A stretch of 15,313 nucleotides of DNA from an uncultured Victivallales bacterium (GCA_903834675.1 CAILKC010000476.1:1-15313); one strand, 5' to 3'. Counted from the stretch's first letter, positions 1 through 7,865 are shown. Notes: generated by a model not told the origin, from the sequence alone. A program made the numbers and translations.

Positions 1-30
1 ACCTCGGTGCGAAGGTAGGGTAGATGGCTC

Positions 31-111
31 GCCCCTACAGGGCTCAAACCCATAACCATTCTATTCCCAGGGCGTTGCCCTGGGCTGGTATGGCAGCGCG
101 CCTTCAGCGCT
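31..111 (+). repeat. Palindromic repeat element, copy 1 (forward type)
   Basis: This element of about 81 bp is built from three successive hairpins. They are GCCC-ctaca-GGGC at 31-43, CCCAGGGC-gtt-GCCCTGGG at 66-84 (perfect 8-bp stem) and AGCGC-gccttca-GCGCT at 95-111. The same order of hairpins recurs at 610-691 with compensating changes, so structure seems to be kept over sequence. It resembles the REP-like intergenic palindromes found in many large bacterial genomes. No nearby REP-associated transposase is visible. Confidence 0.75.
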
Positions 112-416
112 TCAGACGGACTCTCTTATTGCACAGGTCGCCATTTCCCGGGATTTGCGAGATTCGGCTGCGGCCTTCACGAACTTGATGCGTTACCCGC
201 AACGTGGACGGAACCACTCCGTGCCACGCGCGGGGTATATCTTCTCATTCACCGTCCTTTGGGAGCGCAATATGTGGGTTCGGCGACGGGAGACGATGGG
301 TTCCTTGGCCGGTGGCGTGGGTACGCAGACGGGCACGGCGGCACCCCCAGCCGCGGAATTCGCGGGTTCGCCTCTGCCTCTTCAGCCCCAAAGGGGCGCC
401 ATCCCTTCTGCCTCTT

Positions 417-576
417 CAGCCCCGAAGGGGCGCCATACCTCAGCCCAGGGCAGCGCCCTGGGTACCGGGCATACCCCAGATTCTCAGCCCCGAAGGGGCG
501 CCATACCTCAGCCCAGGGCAGCGCCCTGGGTACCGGGCATACCCCAGATTCTCAGCCCCGAAGGGGCGCCATACCT
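417..576 (-). repeat. 68-bp palindromic tandem repeat, 2.35 copies
   Basis: Two identical 68-bp units (417-484 and 485-552) are followed by the first 24 bp of a third (553-576). Each unit carries the hairpin GCCCC-gaa-GGGGC (419-431 in the first unit) and the perfect palindrome CCCAGGGC-agc-GCCCTGGG (444-462). A diverged single copy of the first hairpin lies near 383-406. The order of modules is the reverse complement of the elements at 31-111 and 610-691, hence the minus orientation given here. There are no unique spacers of equal length, so this is not a CRISPR array. Confidence 0.9.
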
Positions 577-609
577 GGCCGCGCGGTGCCCATGGACTGT
601 CGGTATGCC

Positions 610-691
610 GCCCCGGCAGGGCTCAATCTCGTTTTGGATTCCATTCCCAGGGCGCTGCCCTGGGCTGAGGAATGGCCGCGCTTTCAGCGCT
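610..691 (+). repeat. Palindromic repeat element, copy 2 (forward type)
   Basis: This is a second copy of the element at 31-111. Its hairpins are GCCC-cggca-GGGC (610-622), CCCAGGGC-gct-GCCCTGGG (646-664) and GCGC-tttca-GCGC (678-690). Loops and linkers differ from copy 1 while the stems remain paired, which suggests selection for, or mobility of, a folded unit. With copy 1 it brackets the inverted 68-bp array. Confidence 0.75.
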
Positions 692-902
692 CCGCGGAGT
701 CTGGCATTCGCGACACGTCCCGCCGGCAGTCTCCCCCAAGAGTCAAGGGACCCGTTCTGCTCGCCGGACGCGGAGACGATCGAAACAAAAACCCTACGGA
801 ACTGACCTGCGCCCCTCGCACAGCGTCCACCGTTGGACTCCCGCACTCCCGGCGGTACTTTCAGGATCGGAGCTGCGGAAACGACCCCTGGGTTGAGCTG
901 AC

Positions 903-906
903 AGGA
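903..906 (+). promoter_or_regulatory. Ribosome binding site deciding the start at 913
   Basis: AGGA lies six bases before the ATG at 913. The same frame stays open upstream to 259, but that stretch runs through the palindromic repeats and has no protein-like composition. This site and the repeat composition support 913 as the true start. Confidence 0.5.
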
Positions 907-912
907 CACCTC

Positions 913-3042
913 ATGGCAACCGCAAACAGACCCGCCGCCGTAAGCCCCGCCACCACCATCCCGAGAGTCGAGGGCTTCCCTGACCCGACCGTCTGCGCCG
1001 TCTGCGCTGGCGTACCGGTCTACGCCTACGGCTACACGCACGTGCTGGCGGCAAGCCCAGACCTGGTCGAGTCGGCCAGCCTGCAAGTCGGGAACACGAC
1101 GCCGCTGCAGAAGCTGCGCTTGAAGAAGAGCGCCGAGATCGGCTTCAACCAACTCGGCGGCACGACCCCAAGGATGCCGCGCACGCCCGCCAACGACTAT
1201 CGGCCGCTCGAACCAGTGCATCTTATCGATGGCGATCCGACCACCTGCTGGTCAAGCCGCAGCGTGGCGCAGCCGGAGGCGGAGCCGGCCTGGATACGGA
1301 TCGATCTGCCGGTCGAACGGCCGATCTCGCGCGTCACCCTGCGCAAGCGGGTCCCAGGCGCACCTCGCAACCTGGTCGGCTCCATGTCCCCGGACCAGGG
1401 CGCGGTGGAAGTGGGCATGGGCATGCCGGGGGCGCTCACCGTCCAGGTTAGCCGGGATGCCATGAACTGGGAAACGGTCTTTGACGGCGAGAGCGGCGAC
1501 ACCCCCGACCGGCGCGAATTCGTCTGCTCGTTCCCCGCCCGGCCCGCCAAGCAGATCTGGATCAGCGGACGGCGGCTGGCGCGCGTCGAGAACTGGCACT
1601 TCGCCTTCTCCATCGCCGCCGTCGAGGTCGCCGACTCGAGCGGCGCCAACCTCGCCCTCGTCAGCCGCGGAGCCGGCGTCACCGTCAGCTCCACGCTGCA
1701 CTCGTTCGGCCAGACCCGCGAAGAGCACCACCTGCTCTGGCCGCTGTTCACGGATCTTGGGCTGAAGTGGGCCCGCGTCGGCTACCACGACGACCCGATC
1801 AACTGGCACTGGGTCGAGAAGGAGAAGGGCAAGCTGGCGGTGGACCCCGAGGCCGATGCTGCCATCACCTATCTGGTCGAGCGCGGCGTCGACATCGTGC
1901 TGGCGCTGGGTTTCGGCAACCGGCTCTACACTCAGGAGGACCCGTCCCGCCGACTGCCGCAGCTCTGGGAGTGGTACTACGAGAACCCCGCGCCGCCGGT
2001 CACTCCCGTAGCTCTCGCCGCCTGGGGCCGCTACGTGCGCTTCATGTGTCGGCAATTCCGCGACCGGGTGAAGGTGTTCGAGATCTGGAATGAGTGGAAT
2101 ATCCCGGTCTATTGGGGCGCGGCGCCCGACCTGGACCACTACCTGGCGCTGGCCCGCATCGCCATCCCCATCATCCGGGAGGAATGCCCCGAGGCGCAGG
2201 TGATGCTCGGCTCCGTCGCGGGTTTCTGCTCCGGCATGGCGAGGCAGGGAGCCGAGGCGCTGCGGCAGCAACCGGGGCCCCGTCTGTTCCTGGGTGCGGT
2301 CCAGGCGCTGGCGCGCGACGTCGATCTCATCGGCTGGCATCCGTTCTACCAGACTGACTCCGAGGCGCCGGCGGTCCGCGAGTACGTCGCCGACATCCGT
2401 GCCTTCCGGCTCTGGTGCGAGGCGCAGGGCTTCCACGGCGGCTACCTCGCGAGTGAGTACAACTGGGGCGCCAACTACCCGCTGCCGGCCAAGCCGCACT
2501 GGTGGGGCGCCTGTGTCTGCAGCGAGTTGCAGAAGGCGAAGTACGTGGCCCGGCTCTCGGTCCTGCACACCGCCCTCGGCATCGGCTCGTTCTTCTGCGA
2601 GGTCTGGGGGAACCCACTCTACCCCCTCGATCTCTCGCTGCTGCGCCGTGCCTTCAACGCCGACCCGATCACGCCGTTGCAGCCGCAGGCGGCCTACTAC
2701 GTGATGCGAAACCTGGCCACGGCACTCGATGGCTACCAGCCCGCCTGCTTCGAGCATGCTGAAACCGGGGTCCCGGCTGACCTCGAGGGACACGCCATGG
2801 CACGCCCGGGCGAACTGGCTCTGGCGCTCTGGCTGCCTGGGCCAGCCGTTGACGACTGCGCCGGGACCCCGGCCGACCTCCGTGTCCTCGGAACCTTCGC
2901 CCGCGTGAGCGCCTACGACTGCCTCACCGGCCTCGAACAAGACCTGCTCAACGAGGTTGTCAACGGCAGTACCCTCGTGCGCGGCTTGATCGTGAAGGAC
3001 TACCCCATGCTGGTCCGCTTCGCCGGAGGCAGGGCGCCTTGA
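913..3042 (+). CDS. GH39-like clan-A glycoside hydrolase with discoidin-like domain
   Basis: This 709-residue protein is probably a retaining glycosidase. Residues about 100-240 look like an F5/8-type C (discoidin) or carbohydrate-binding beta-sandwich, including the DGDPTTCW stretch at 106-113. Residues about 260-600 form a TIM barrel of clan GH-A type. The motif EIWNEWN (390-396) gives E394 as the likely acid/base. SEYNWG gives E515 as the likely nucleophile, resembling the TEFN/TEWN nucleophile region of GH39 beta-xylosidases. A C-terminal beta-sandwich follows (about 610-709). No signal peptide or membrane segment is visible. I chose the ATG at 913 because it has a ribosome site and because the 218 codons upstream are repeat DNA. 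The gene heads a plus-strand hydrolase block, with only 47 bp to the next gene. The GH family is inferred from motifs. GH5, GH42 or an unclassified clan-A family is possible, and the substrate is unknown. Confidence 0.8.
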   Translation: MATANRPAAVSPATTIPRVEGFPDPTVCAVCAGVPVYAYGYTHVLAASPDLVESASLQVGNTTPLQKLRLKKSAEIGFNQLGGTTPRMPRTPANDYRPLEPVHLIDGDPTTCWSSRSVAQPEAEPAWIRIDLPVERPISRVTLRKRVPGAPRNLVGSMSPDQGAVEVGMGMPGALTVQVSRDAMNWETVFDGESGDTPDRREFVCSFPARPAKQIWISGRRLARVENWHFAFSIAAVEVADSSGANLALVSRGAGVTVSSTLHSFGQTREEHHLLWPLFTDLGLKWARVGYHDDPINWHWVEKEKGKLAVDPEADAAITYLVERGVDIVLALGFGNRLYTQEDPSRRLPQLWEWYYENPAPPVTPVALAAWGRYVRFMCRQFRDRVKVFEIWNEWNIPVYWGAAPDLDHYLALARIAIPIIREECPEAQVMLGSVAGFCSGMARQGAEALRQQPGPRLFLGAVQALARDVDLIGWHPFYQTDSEAPAVREYVADIRAFRLWCEAQGFHGGYLASEYNWGANYPLPAKPHWWGACVCSELQKAKYVARLSVLHTALGIGSFFCEVWGNPLYPLDLSLLRRAFNADPITPLQPQAAYYVMRNLATALDGYQPACFEHAETGVPADLEGHAMARPGELALALWLPGPAVDDCAGTPADLRVLGTFARVSAYDCLTGLEQDLLNEVVNGSTLVRGLIVKDYPMLVRFAGGRAP

Positions 3043-3066
3043 GAACGTGAGAGCGTGAGAACGTGA
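3041..3066 (+). repeat. Octamer tandem repeat (GAGARCGT, about 3.25 copies)
   Basis: The spacer between the first two hydrolase genes starts with GAGAACGT, GAGAGCGT and GAGAACGT, then GA, an 8-bp period. It overlaps the stop codon of the upstream gene and ends 10 bp before the ribosome site of the next. A comparable octamer repeat of different sequence fills the second spacer of the block (5464-5562). Confidence 0.7.
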
Positions 3067-3076
3067 TGCTCTCCCT

Positions 3077-3081
3077 GGAGG
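3077..3081 (+). promoter_or_regulatory. Ribosome binding site deciding the start at 3090
   Basis: GGAGG lies eight bases before the ATG at 3090, an ideal distance. Alternative starts in the same frame at 3063 (GTG), 3066 and 3084 are either upstream of this site or too close to it. Confidence 0.65.
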
Positions 3082-3089
3082 CAATGCTC

Positions 3090-5282
3090 ATGACGACTTC
3101 GACAGCGGCACCTGACGACCGGGTTCTTCGCGCCACGGCGACCCCCGCGACCTCCGAACCGCCCCCGCGGGTCGACTTTGCCTACGCCTTCGCCACCCCG
3201 CACCGATTGACGGTGGCCCTGCCCGACAGCAGCGCCAAGACGCTGCTCGATCTGCAACCCGGCTTCCTGCGGCTGGCGTGGACTTACGACGACCTCGTCA
3301 ACAAGCCGCTGGCGACCTTCATGACGCCGAAGACCGAGTGGGAGGTCCAGCTCAAGCCCGAACTCGATGGCCAGCCTTTTGCCGAAAGCCGCTGGACCCG
3401 CGTCGAAGGCTGGCTGCCGGTACTGGAAAACACCTACAGCACGGCGCTGACAAGCATGCGCCTGGAGGTGGTGGCCGGGCGGACGGCGGCCATCGTCCGG
3501 GTCGAGGTGCGCAACTCCGACCAGGCGCCGCACCGCGTCGCCCTGCGCTGTACGAAGGCCGGCCTGGGCCATAACCCGGCCTGGGTGCAGCCGGAGTGGG
3601 ACCGCGACGTCTTGATCGCCGGCTGGGGCGACCGGGCCGACCGCATCGTCGCCTTCGCCCTGGGCGGCGACACGATGCCGGTGCTGGGGCCAACGACTCT
3701 GTGCCTCGCCTGGGACCTCGATCCCGGCCAGAGCCGCGTCGCCTGGGTGGTGCGCCCCCATAAGGCCTACCAGTCGATCCTGCCCGTCCTGCGTCGACAC
3801 GACTGGGCCGCCGAATTCGAGCAGGGCAAGACGGCCTGGCGCGAGTGGATCGGCCGCGCTGCCCGCATCAGCCTCCCGGATGTCGGCGTGCAGAATGCCT
3901 TCTACGCCGCGCTGGCGGATTGCTTCGTCATGCGCGAGCCCGTGGCGCAGGGCTACATCGCAGCCTGCCCCGGCACCGAACTCTACCGCGCGCCGAACTC
4001 GTTCGAGGCCGCGGTCCTGGCCGTTCTCCTGGATCAAAGCGGACTGCACGAAGAGGCCGCCATGGGCTACCAGATGTGCCTTGGCCTACAGGGAGCGGAC
4101 GGCAACTGGAACGACCCCGAGGGCTGGGGGCATTACATGTGGGCCGGCGCCGGCTTCAAGTCGTGGGCCGTCATGCAGCACTACCGCTTCACCGGCGACC
4201 AGGGCTACCTGGCCGCGGTCTACCCGCGGATGCTCGCCAGCTCGCGTTGGCAGGAGCGTCAACGGGCCCGCATGCGGGTCCTGATAAACGGCGAACAGCC
4301 CCTGACCTACGGGCTGCTGCCGCGAGGCATGGGTGACTGCGGCCTCATGGGCGAAGACGGCAGTATGTATGGCATCTTCCTGCCCCACAATCTCTGGGCC
4401 GTCTATGCCGATGCGCTGGCGCTGCAGGCGGCTGAAATCCTGGGGCAGACCGCGGATCTGACCGAACTGCGGCGCAACCATGATACCGCGCTGGAGGACC
4501 TGCTCGCGGCGCTGGACCGCGGCGCCATCGCTGGGGATGGTTACCGTTGGATCCCTGGGGTGCCCGGACACACCTGCGGCAGCCGCTGGGGCACGCTGAA
4601 TGCGGCGACGCCATGCCGCATCCTGCCCCCAGAACACGAGCTGATCACCGGGACCATCCGCCAGATCGAGTCGCGCATCAGCCCCGGCGGTATCCCGGTC
4701 CACACCGGCTGGATGAAAGATGGGATGTGGGTAGCCATCACCCTCGACAACCTGGCCGAGGTGCTGTTGGCCCGCAACCAAGGCGACGCCGCAATGGGCT
4801 ACCTCTACGCCACCCTCAATCATGGCACGCCGCTCTACTCCTGGTGCGAGGAACGCGGCCAGGAAGCCGGCGCCAAGGACTGCTCCGGCGATCGTCAGCA
4901 TCTCTGGACCCCGATCGCGGTCGGGCGTTTCCTCCGGGATGCGCTGGTGCTGGAGGACGGCGAGGTCCTGCACCTGGCCCGCGGCAGCGCCCGGCACTGG
5001 CTTGGCAGTGGCCAGTCTTTCGGCGTGCAGAGCCTGCCTACGCACTTCGGCCGGGTCTCCTACGAGCTGCGCTACGACGCGCCAGCGGCGCGCCTCAGCG
5101 GCTTCATTGACCTCGCCTTAGGCCATGCCCCGGTGCTGGTCCTGCATGCCCGCCTGCCCGCCGGACTGAAGCTGATCTCACTCACGGCCGCCACCGCAGG
5201 CGCCGTGCTTAGCCCTGACGGCACGGTGATCGAGTGGCGCAACCTCAGCGGCAGGGTGCGCTTCGAGGCGGTAGTTCGGTAA
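3090..5282 (+). CDS. Six-hairpin (alpha/alpha)6 glycosidase-like protein, family unassigned
   Basis: This 730-residue protein looks like a six-hairpin glycosidase. Residues about 25-255 are a beta-rich N-terminal domain. Residues about 260-640 are alpha-helical, with the conserved-looking patches of (alpha/alpha)6-barrel enzymes. These are DGNWNDPEGW (337-346), RGMGDCGLMGEDG (around D416, E422 and D423), SMYGIFLPHNLW, and SWCEERG (E587, E588) followed by a QHLWTP stretch. A C-terminal beta domain closes the protein (about 650-730). Acidic residues in these patches are candidates for the catalytic pair, but I cannot assign them. The residues after the start are Thr/Ala/Pro-rich and not a signal peptide. 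The gene follows the GH39-like gene closely, suggesting co-transcription. It resembles the GH78/GH63/GH15 superfamily in general form, and I do not recognise a specific family. A non-hydrolytic or phosphorolytic activity is also possible. Confidence 0.75.
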   Translation: MTTSTAAPDDRVLRATATPATSEPPPRVDFAYAFATPHRLTVALPDSSAKTLLDLQPGFLRLAWTYDDLVNKPLATFMTPKTEWEVQLKPELDGQPFAESRWTRVEGWLPVLENTYSTALTSMRLEVVAGRTAAIVRVEVRNSDQAPHRVALRCTKAGLGHNPAWVQPEWDRDVLIAGWGDRADRIVAFALGGDTMPVLGPTTLCLAWDLDPGQSRVAWVVRPHKAYQSILPVLRRHDWAAEFEQGKTAWREWIGRAARISLPDVGVQNAFYAALADCFVMREPVAQGYIAACPGTELYRAPNSFEAAVLAVLLDQSGLHEEAAMGYQMCLGLQGADGNWNDPEGWGHYMWAGAGFKSWAVMQHYRFTGDQGYLAAVYPRMLASSRWQERQRARMRVLINGEQPLTYGLLPRGMGDCGLMGEDGSMYGIFLPHNLWAVYADALALQAAEILGQTADLTELRRNHDTALEDLLAALDRGAIAGDGYRWIPGVPGHTCGSRWGTLNAATPCRILPPEHELITGTIRQIESRISPGGIPVHTGWMKDGMWVAITLDNLAEVLLARNQGDAAMGYLYATLNHGTPLYSWCEERGQEAGAKDCSGDRQHLWTPIAVGRFLRDALVLEDGEVLHLARGSARHWLGSGQSFGVQSLPTHFGRVSYELRYDAPAARLSGFIDLALGHAPVLVLHARLPAGLKLISLTAATAGAVLSPDGTVIEWRNLSGRVRFEAVVR

Positions 5283-5479
5283 CCCCCTGCATCTACGTCA
5301 GCGGCGTGGATGCGCAGCATTCGGTGGAAGGCGTGGTCTTCGACAATGTGATCCGCTTCGGGGAGCTTCTTTCCCTGAACTCGTCCGACGTCATCATCGG
5401 TCCCCATACAAGCGGCATCACCTTTCTGGCAAACGCCTCACAGGCGTCCCCCAGGACGCCAAAGCGGTTAGAGGTTTAG
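5282..5479 (+). pseudogene. Remnant of a parallel beta-helix (GH28/pectate-lyase-like) C-terminus
   Basis: An open stretch overlaps the previous stop codon in another frame and ends at a TAG (5477-5479). Its translation contains IYVSGVDAQHSVEGVVFDN, then a segment ending in a VIIGPHTSGITF-like strand. Right-handed parallel beta-helix proteins of the polygalacturonase/pectate-lyase type often end in just this way: a G-D-x-H-x-V/I-x-x-V-x-F-x-N rung, then a short loop and a final strand. The rest of such a protein (several hundred residues) is absent, no start codon or ribosome site precedes it, and the last residues run into octamer repeat DNA. I read it as the 3' end of a deleted gene left between two hydrolases. 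The family call is from memory of the motif and is moderately sure. Confidence 0.55.
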
Positions 5480-5562
5480 GCGGTAGGCGGTTAGGTTCTG
5501 CATCCGGACATGTTGCGTTTCCGAATTCGCGGCTCAGGGTTGTAGCCTAACCGCCTAACCGC
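5464..5562. repeat. Octamer repeat GCGGTTAG in inverted arrangement
   Basis: Four imperfect copies of GCGGTTAG (5464-5494, lengths 8, 8, 7 and 8) are followed about 50 bp later by two exact reverse-complement copies, CTAACCGC twice (5547-5562). The arms can pair over at least 11 bp (5485-5495 with 5546-5556), giving a long hairpin with a loop of about 50 bases. It sits just before the ribosome site of the GH31 gene (GGAGAG, 5578-5583). It could be a transcript-processing or attenuation structure, or simply a mobile or slipped repeat. Confidence 0.75.
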
Positions 5563-5589
5563 CGAACAGTCCCTTCCGGAGAGCACCAG

Positions 5590-7815
5590 ATGAAATGCAT
5601 CGAGAGTCGGCTGGGCGATGTCGGGGTTCTGCGCTTGGAGTTCCTGGCCGACAGGATTGTCCGAGTGCGCCTGGACCCACGGGGGCACTTCACCGACAGC
5701 AGCTTGAACCGTTACGGCTTCATCCAGCCGACGGCGGGCGAGGGCCCCGCTTTGGAGATTACCCCGGGCCGGGCAACGACCCCGGCCATGAGCGTCCAGT
5801 GGGGCAACGACTGGCATCTGCGGATCTCCGACCTGCACGGCCAGCCTCTGGTCTGCATCGAGGATTGCCAGGTGGCCGCCGCGGGCTCGACCGTCCGCCT
5901 CACGGCTCACCCCGACGAAGACTGGGTGGGCTTCGGCGACCAAACCCGAGACCGCCTCTACCACCGCGGACACGTGGCTGATTGCCACGTCCGCAACGTC
6001 AAGTCCTACGCGCCAGTGCCGTTCTTCATGAGCACCGCGGGCTATGGCATCCTGGTCAACACAACCCAGCGCATCGTCTTCGACCTGGCGGCGGCGGATT
6101 CGCAGGCGGTGGCCTGGCGGGACGGACGCCAGACCATCGACTTCTACGTGTTCGTGGCGCCCGACTTCCGTAGCCTGCTCGATCTCTACACGGAGCTCAC
6201 CGGCCGACCCCGCCTGCCGCCGGAGTGGTCCTTTGGCCTCTGGTACATCTGCCGTACCCAGGCCAACGACTACGAAGCGGTAAACGACGCCGTGAACTTC
6301 CGTCGCGAGGGGATCCCGTGTGATGTCATCGGCCTGGAACCCGGCTGGATGGAGAAGAACTACGACGGCTCCACCACCAAGGAATGGAGCAAGACCCGTT
6401 TTCCGATTCCGTCCTACTGCCAGACGGGCCCCCACAACTTCTTTAACGCCCTCAAACGCATGGGCTTCCACCTGGAGCTCTGGCTCTGCTGCGACTACGA
6501 CCTCTCCTACGAGGCCGAGCGCCGCATCGGTCAGGCAACCCCGGTCGACGAGAACACCCGCAATGCCGGGTTCTTCCAGCATGACGCCGAACAGGATGCC
6601 CATTTCAGTGCGCCCATGTACGCCGACCGCATCACCCGGCGCGACGAGGCCTGGTTCGAGCACCTGAAGAAGTTCGTCGATCAGGGGGCAGACTTCTTCA
6701 AGCAGGATGGCGCCTACCAGGTCTTGGATCATCCCGACCGGCGCTGGGGTAACGGCATGAGCGACAGCGAGATGCACAATCTCTATCCCCTGCTCTATGC
6801 GCGCCAGATGGTCGAGGGCTATGAGGCCCATACGGGCCGCCGCGGCCTGTCTTTCACCCCCAGCGGCTGGGCCGGATTCCAGGCCTGGGCCGGAACCTGG
6901 ACCGGCGATACCGGCGGCGGCCTCACCACCCTCGGAGCCATGCTGAATACCGCCATCGTAGGCCACAGTTGGTGTACCAACGACATGGAGGTGACCCAGA
7001 AGGAGGCGCTCCACTTCGGCTACCTGCTGCCCTGGGCCCAGATCAACAGTTGGAACTACTTCCGCATGCCATGGGCTCAGGGCCGCGAGTTGCTCGAATC
7101 GCACCGCTTCTACAGCCAGTTCCGCGCCCGCCTGATCCCCTACCTCTACTCCTGGGCCTGGCAGGCCACCCGAACCGGCTTCCCACTCATCGCCCCACTG
7201 ACCCTGGAGTTTCAGCACGACCCCGCCTGCCGCGACATCCTGCTGCAATTCCTGCTCGGGCGCGATCTGCTGGTCTGTGCCTTCATTCAGGAGGCCTACT
7301 TCCCGGCCGGCCGTTGGCTCGACGTCTGGAGTGGCGCGGTGGTTGAGGGTCCCGGCCGGCGCCCGATCTCATGGCCTTCCCATTGCGGCGGCGGGCTGTA
7401 CCTGCGCGAAGGCGGTATCGTCGCCCTGGGACCGCTCATGCAGTACCGCGGCGAGAGGCCCATGGACACGCTGGAACTGCTCATCCTTCCCGGCCGCACA
7501 CCGTCGGAGTTCACGCTCTACGAAGACGACGGCGTCTCCCTGGCGCACCGTCAGAGCGCCTGCGCCCAAACCCCGGTGAAGGTGTCCGCCGACCGGGAGA
7601 GCGTCTCCGTCACCCTCGGCGCGCGCCAGGGATCTTTCGATGGCATGTGCCCCCAGCGCACCTGGTTGCTACGCCTTGCCGATCAGGACAAGCCCACGGC
7701 CGTACTGTTGGGCTCGACCCTTCTGCCACCGTCACGGTGGTCCTACGACGAAGTCCGCCGGGAACTGCAGATCCCCGACCTCTCGGCCCCGTCGACCATC
7801 ACCGTCAAGTGCTGA
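5590..7815 (+). CDS. GH31 family alpha-glycosidase (alpha-glucosidase or alpha-xylosidase type)
   Basis: This 741-residue protein is a retaining GH31 enzyme. An N-terminal beta-sandwich (about 1-200) precedes the (beta/alpha)8 barrel (about 200-540) and C-terminal beta domains. The barrel shows GLEPGWM (248-254), the nucleophile motif FKQDGA with D373, and WTGDTGGG with D440 as the likely acid/base. The distance of 67 residues is close to that in the E. coli alpha-xylosidase YicI (D416 and D482). A GHSWCTND stretch follows at the place of the FWSHDIGG-like segment of other members. No signal peptide is present, so cytoplasmic action is likely. The ATG has GGAGAG six bases upstream. It is the third hydrolase of the block, after a 307-bp spacer with a gene remnant and octamer repeats, so it may have its own transcript. 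The family is firm. Glucoside, xyloside or another specificity cannot be read from sequence. Confidence 0.93.
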   Translation: MKCIESRLGDVGVLRLEFLADRIVRVRLDPRGHFTDSSLNRYGFIQPTAGEGPALEITPGRATTPAMSVQWGNDWHLRISDLHGQPLVCIEDCQVAAAGSTVRLTAHPDEDWVGFGDQTRDRLYHRGHVADCHVRNVKSYAPVPFFMSTAGYGILVNTTQRIVFDLAAADSQAVAWRDGRQTIDFYVFVAPDFRSLLDLYTELTGRPRLPPEWSFGLWYICRTQANDYEAVNDAVNFRREGIPCDVIGLEPGWMEKNYDGSTTKEWSKTRFPIPSYCQTGPHNFFNALKRMGFHLELWLCCDYDLSYEAERRIGQATPVDENTRNAGFFQHDAEQDAHFSAPMYADRITRRDEAWFEHLKKFVDQGADFFKQDGAYQVLDHPDRRWGNGMSDSEMHNLYPLLYARQMVEGYEAHTGRRGLSFTPSGWAGFQAWAGTWTGDTGGGLTTLGAMLNTAIVGHSWCTNDMEVTQKEALHFGYLLPWAQINSWNYFRMPWAQGRELLESHRFYSQFRARLIPYLYSWAWQATRTGFPLIAPLTLEFQHDPACRDILLQFLLGRDLLVCAFIQEAYFPAGRWLDVWSGAVVEGPGRRPISWPSHCGGGLYLREGGIVALGPLMQYRGERPMDTLELLILPGRTPSEFTLYEDDGVSLAHRQSACAQTPVKVSADRESVSVTLGARQGSFDGMCPQRTWLLRLADQDKPTAVLLGSTLLPPSRWSYDEVRRELQIPDLSAPSTITVKC

Positions 7816-7842
7816 CCCCAGCCCCTGCGTGCCGCCACGTTA

Positions 7843-7865
7843 CCGGGGCTTCGGCCGTAGCCCGG
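7843..7865. terminator. Possible bidirectional hairpin between convergent genes
   Basis: CCGGGGCT (7843-7850) pairs with AGCCCGG (7859-7865), with one bulged G and an 8-base loop. It lies in the 59-bp gap where the GH31 gene and the opposite-strand acyltransferase gene converge. No T-tract follows on either side, so intrinsic termination is only a possibility. Confidence 0.3.

Larger units (their letters stand above)
1..912. other. Gene-free region with palindromic repeat field
   Basis: No convincing gene is seen on either strand. Open frames cross the region, but their translations are low-complexity and rich in Gly, Pro and Arg. The same repeat peptide recurs in different frames because the repeat period (68 bp) is not a multiple of three. 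Positions 31-111 and 610-691 hold one repeat type and 417-576 the inverted type. A diverged short copy of the hairpin unit sits near 383-406. Positions 112-382 and 692-902 show no gene, RNA or clear promoter that I can support. The promoter of the hydrolase block presumably lies somewhere in 692-902, but no convincing -35/-10 pair stands out. Confidence 0.75.

Noticed and set aside
417..576. CRISPR array
   Set aside because: The tandem copies are identical over the full 68-bp period, with no variable spacers, and no cas gene is near.
155..805. Small proteins encoded in the leader region
   Set aside because: The frames pass through the palindromic repeats and show the same repeat peptides in different frames. 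No good ribosome site or protein-like composition is present.
1252..3084. Long open minus-strand frame of 610 codons opposite the first hydrolase
   Set aside because: It is a shadow of a high-GC gene. The translation has no recognisable motifs, and the plus-strand protein has catalytic motifs.
5491..7248. Long open minus-strand frame of 585 codons opposite GH31
   Set aside because: It is antisense to a clear GH31 enzyme and rich in Gly, Val and Ala without structure of its own. The GC-rich third positions of the real gene explain the lack of stops.
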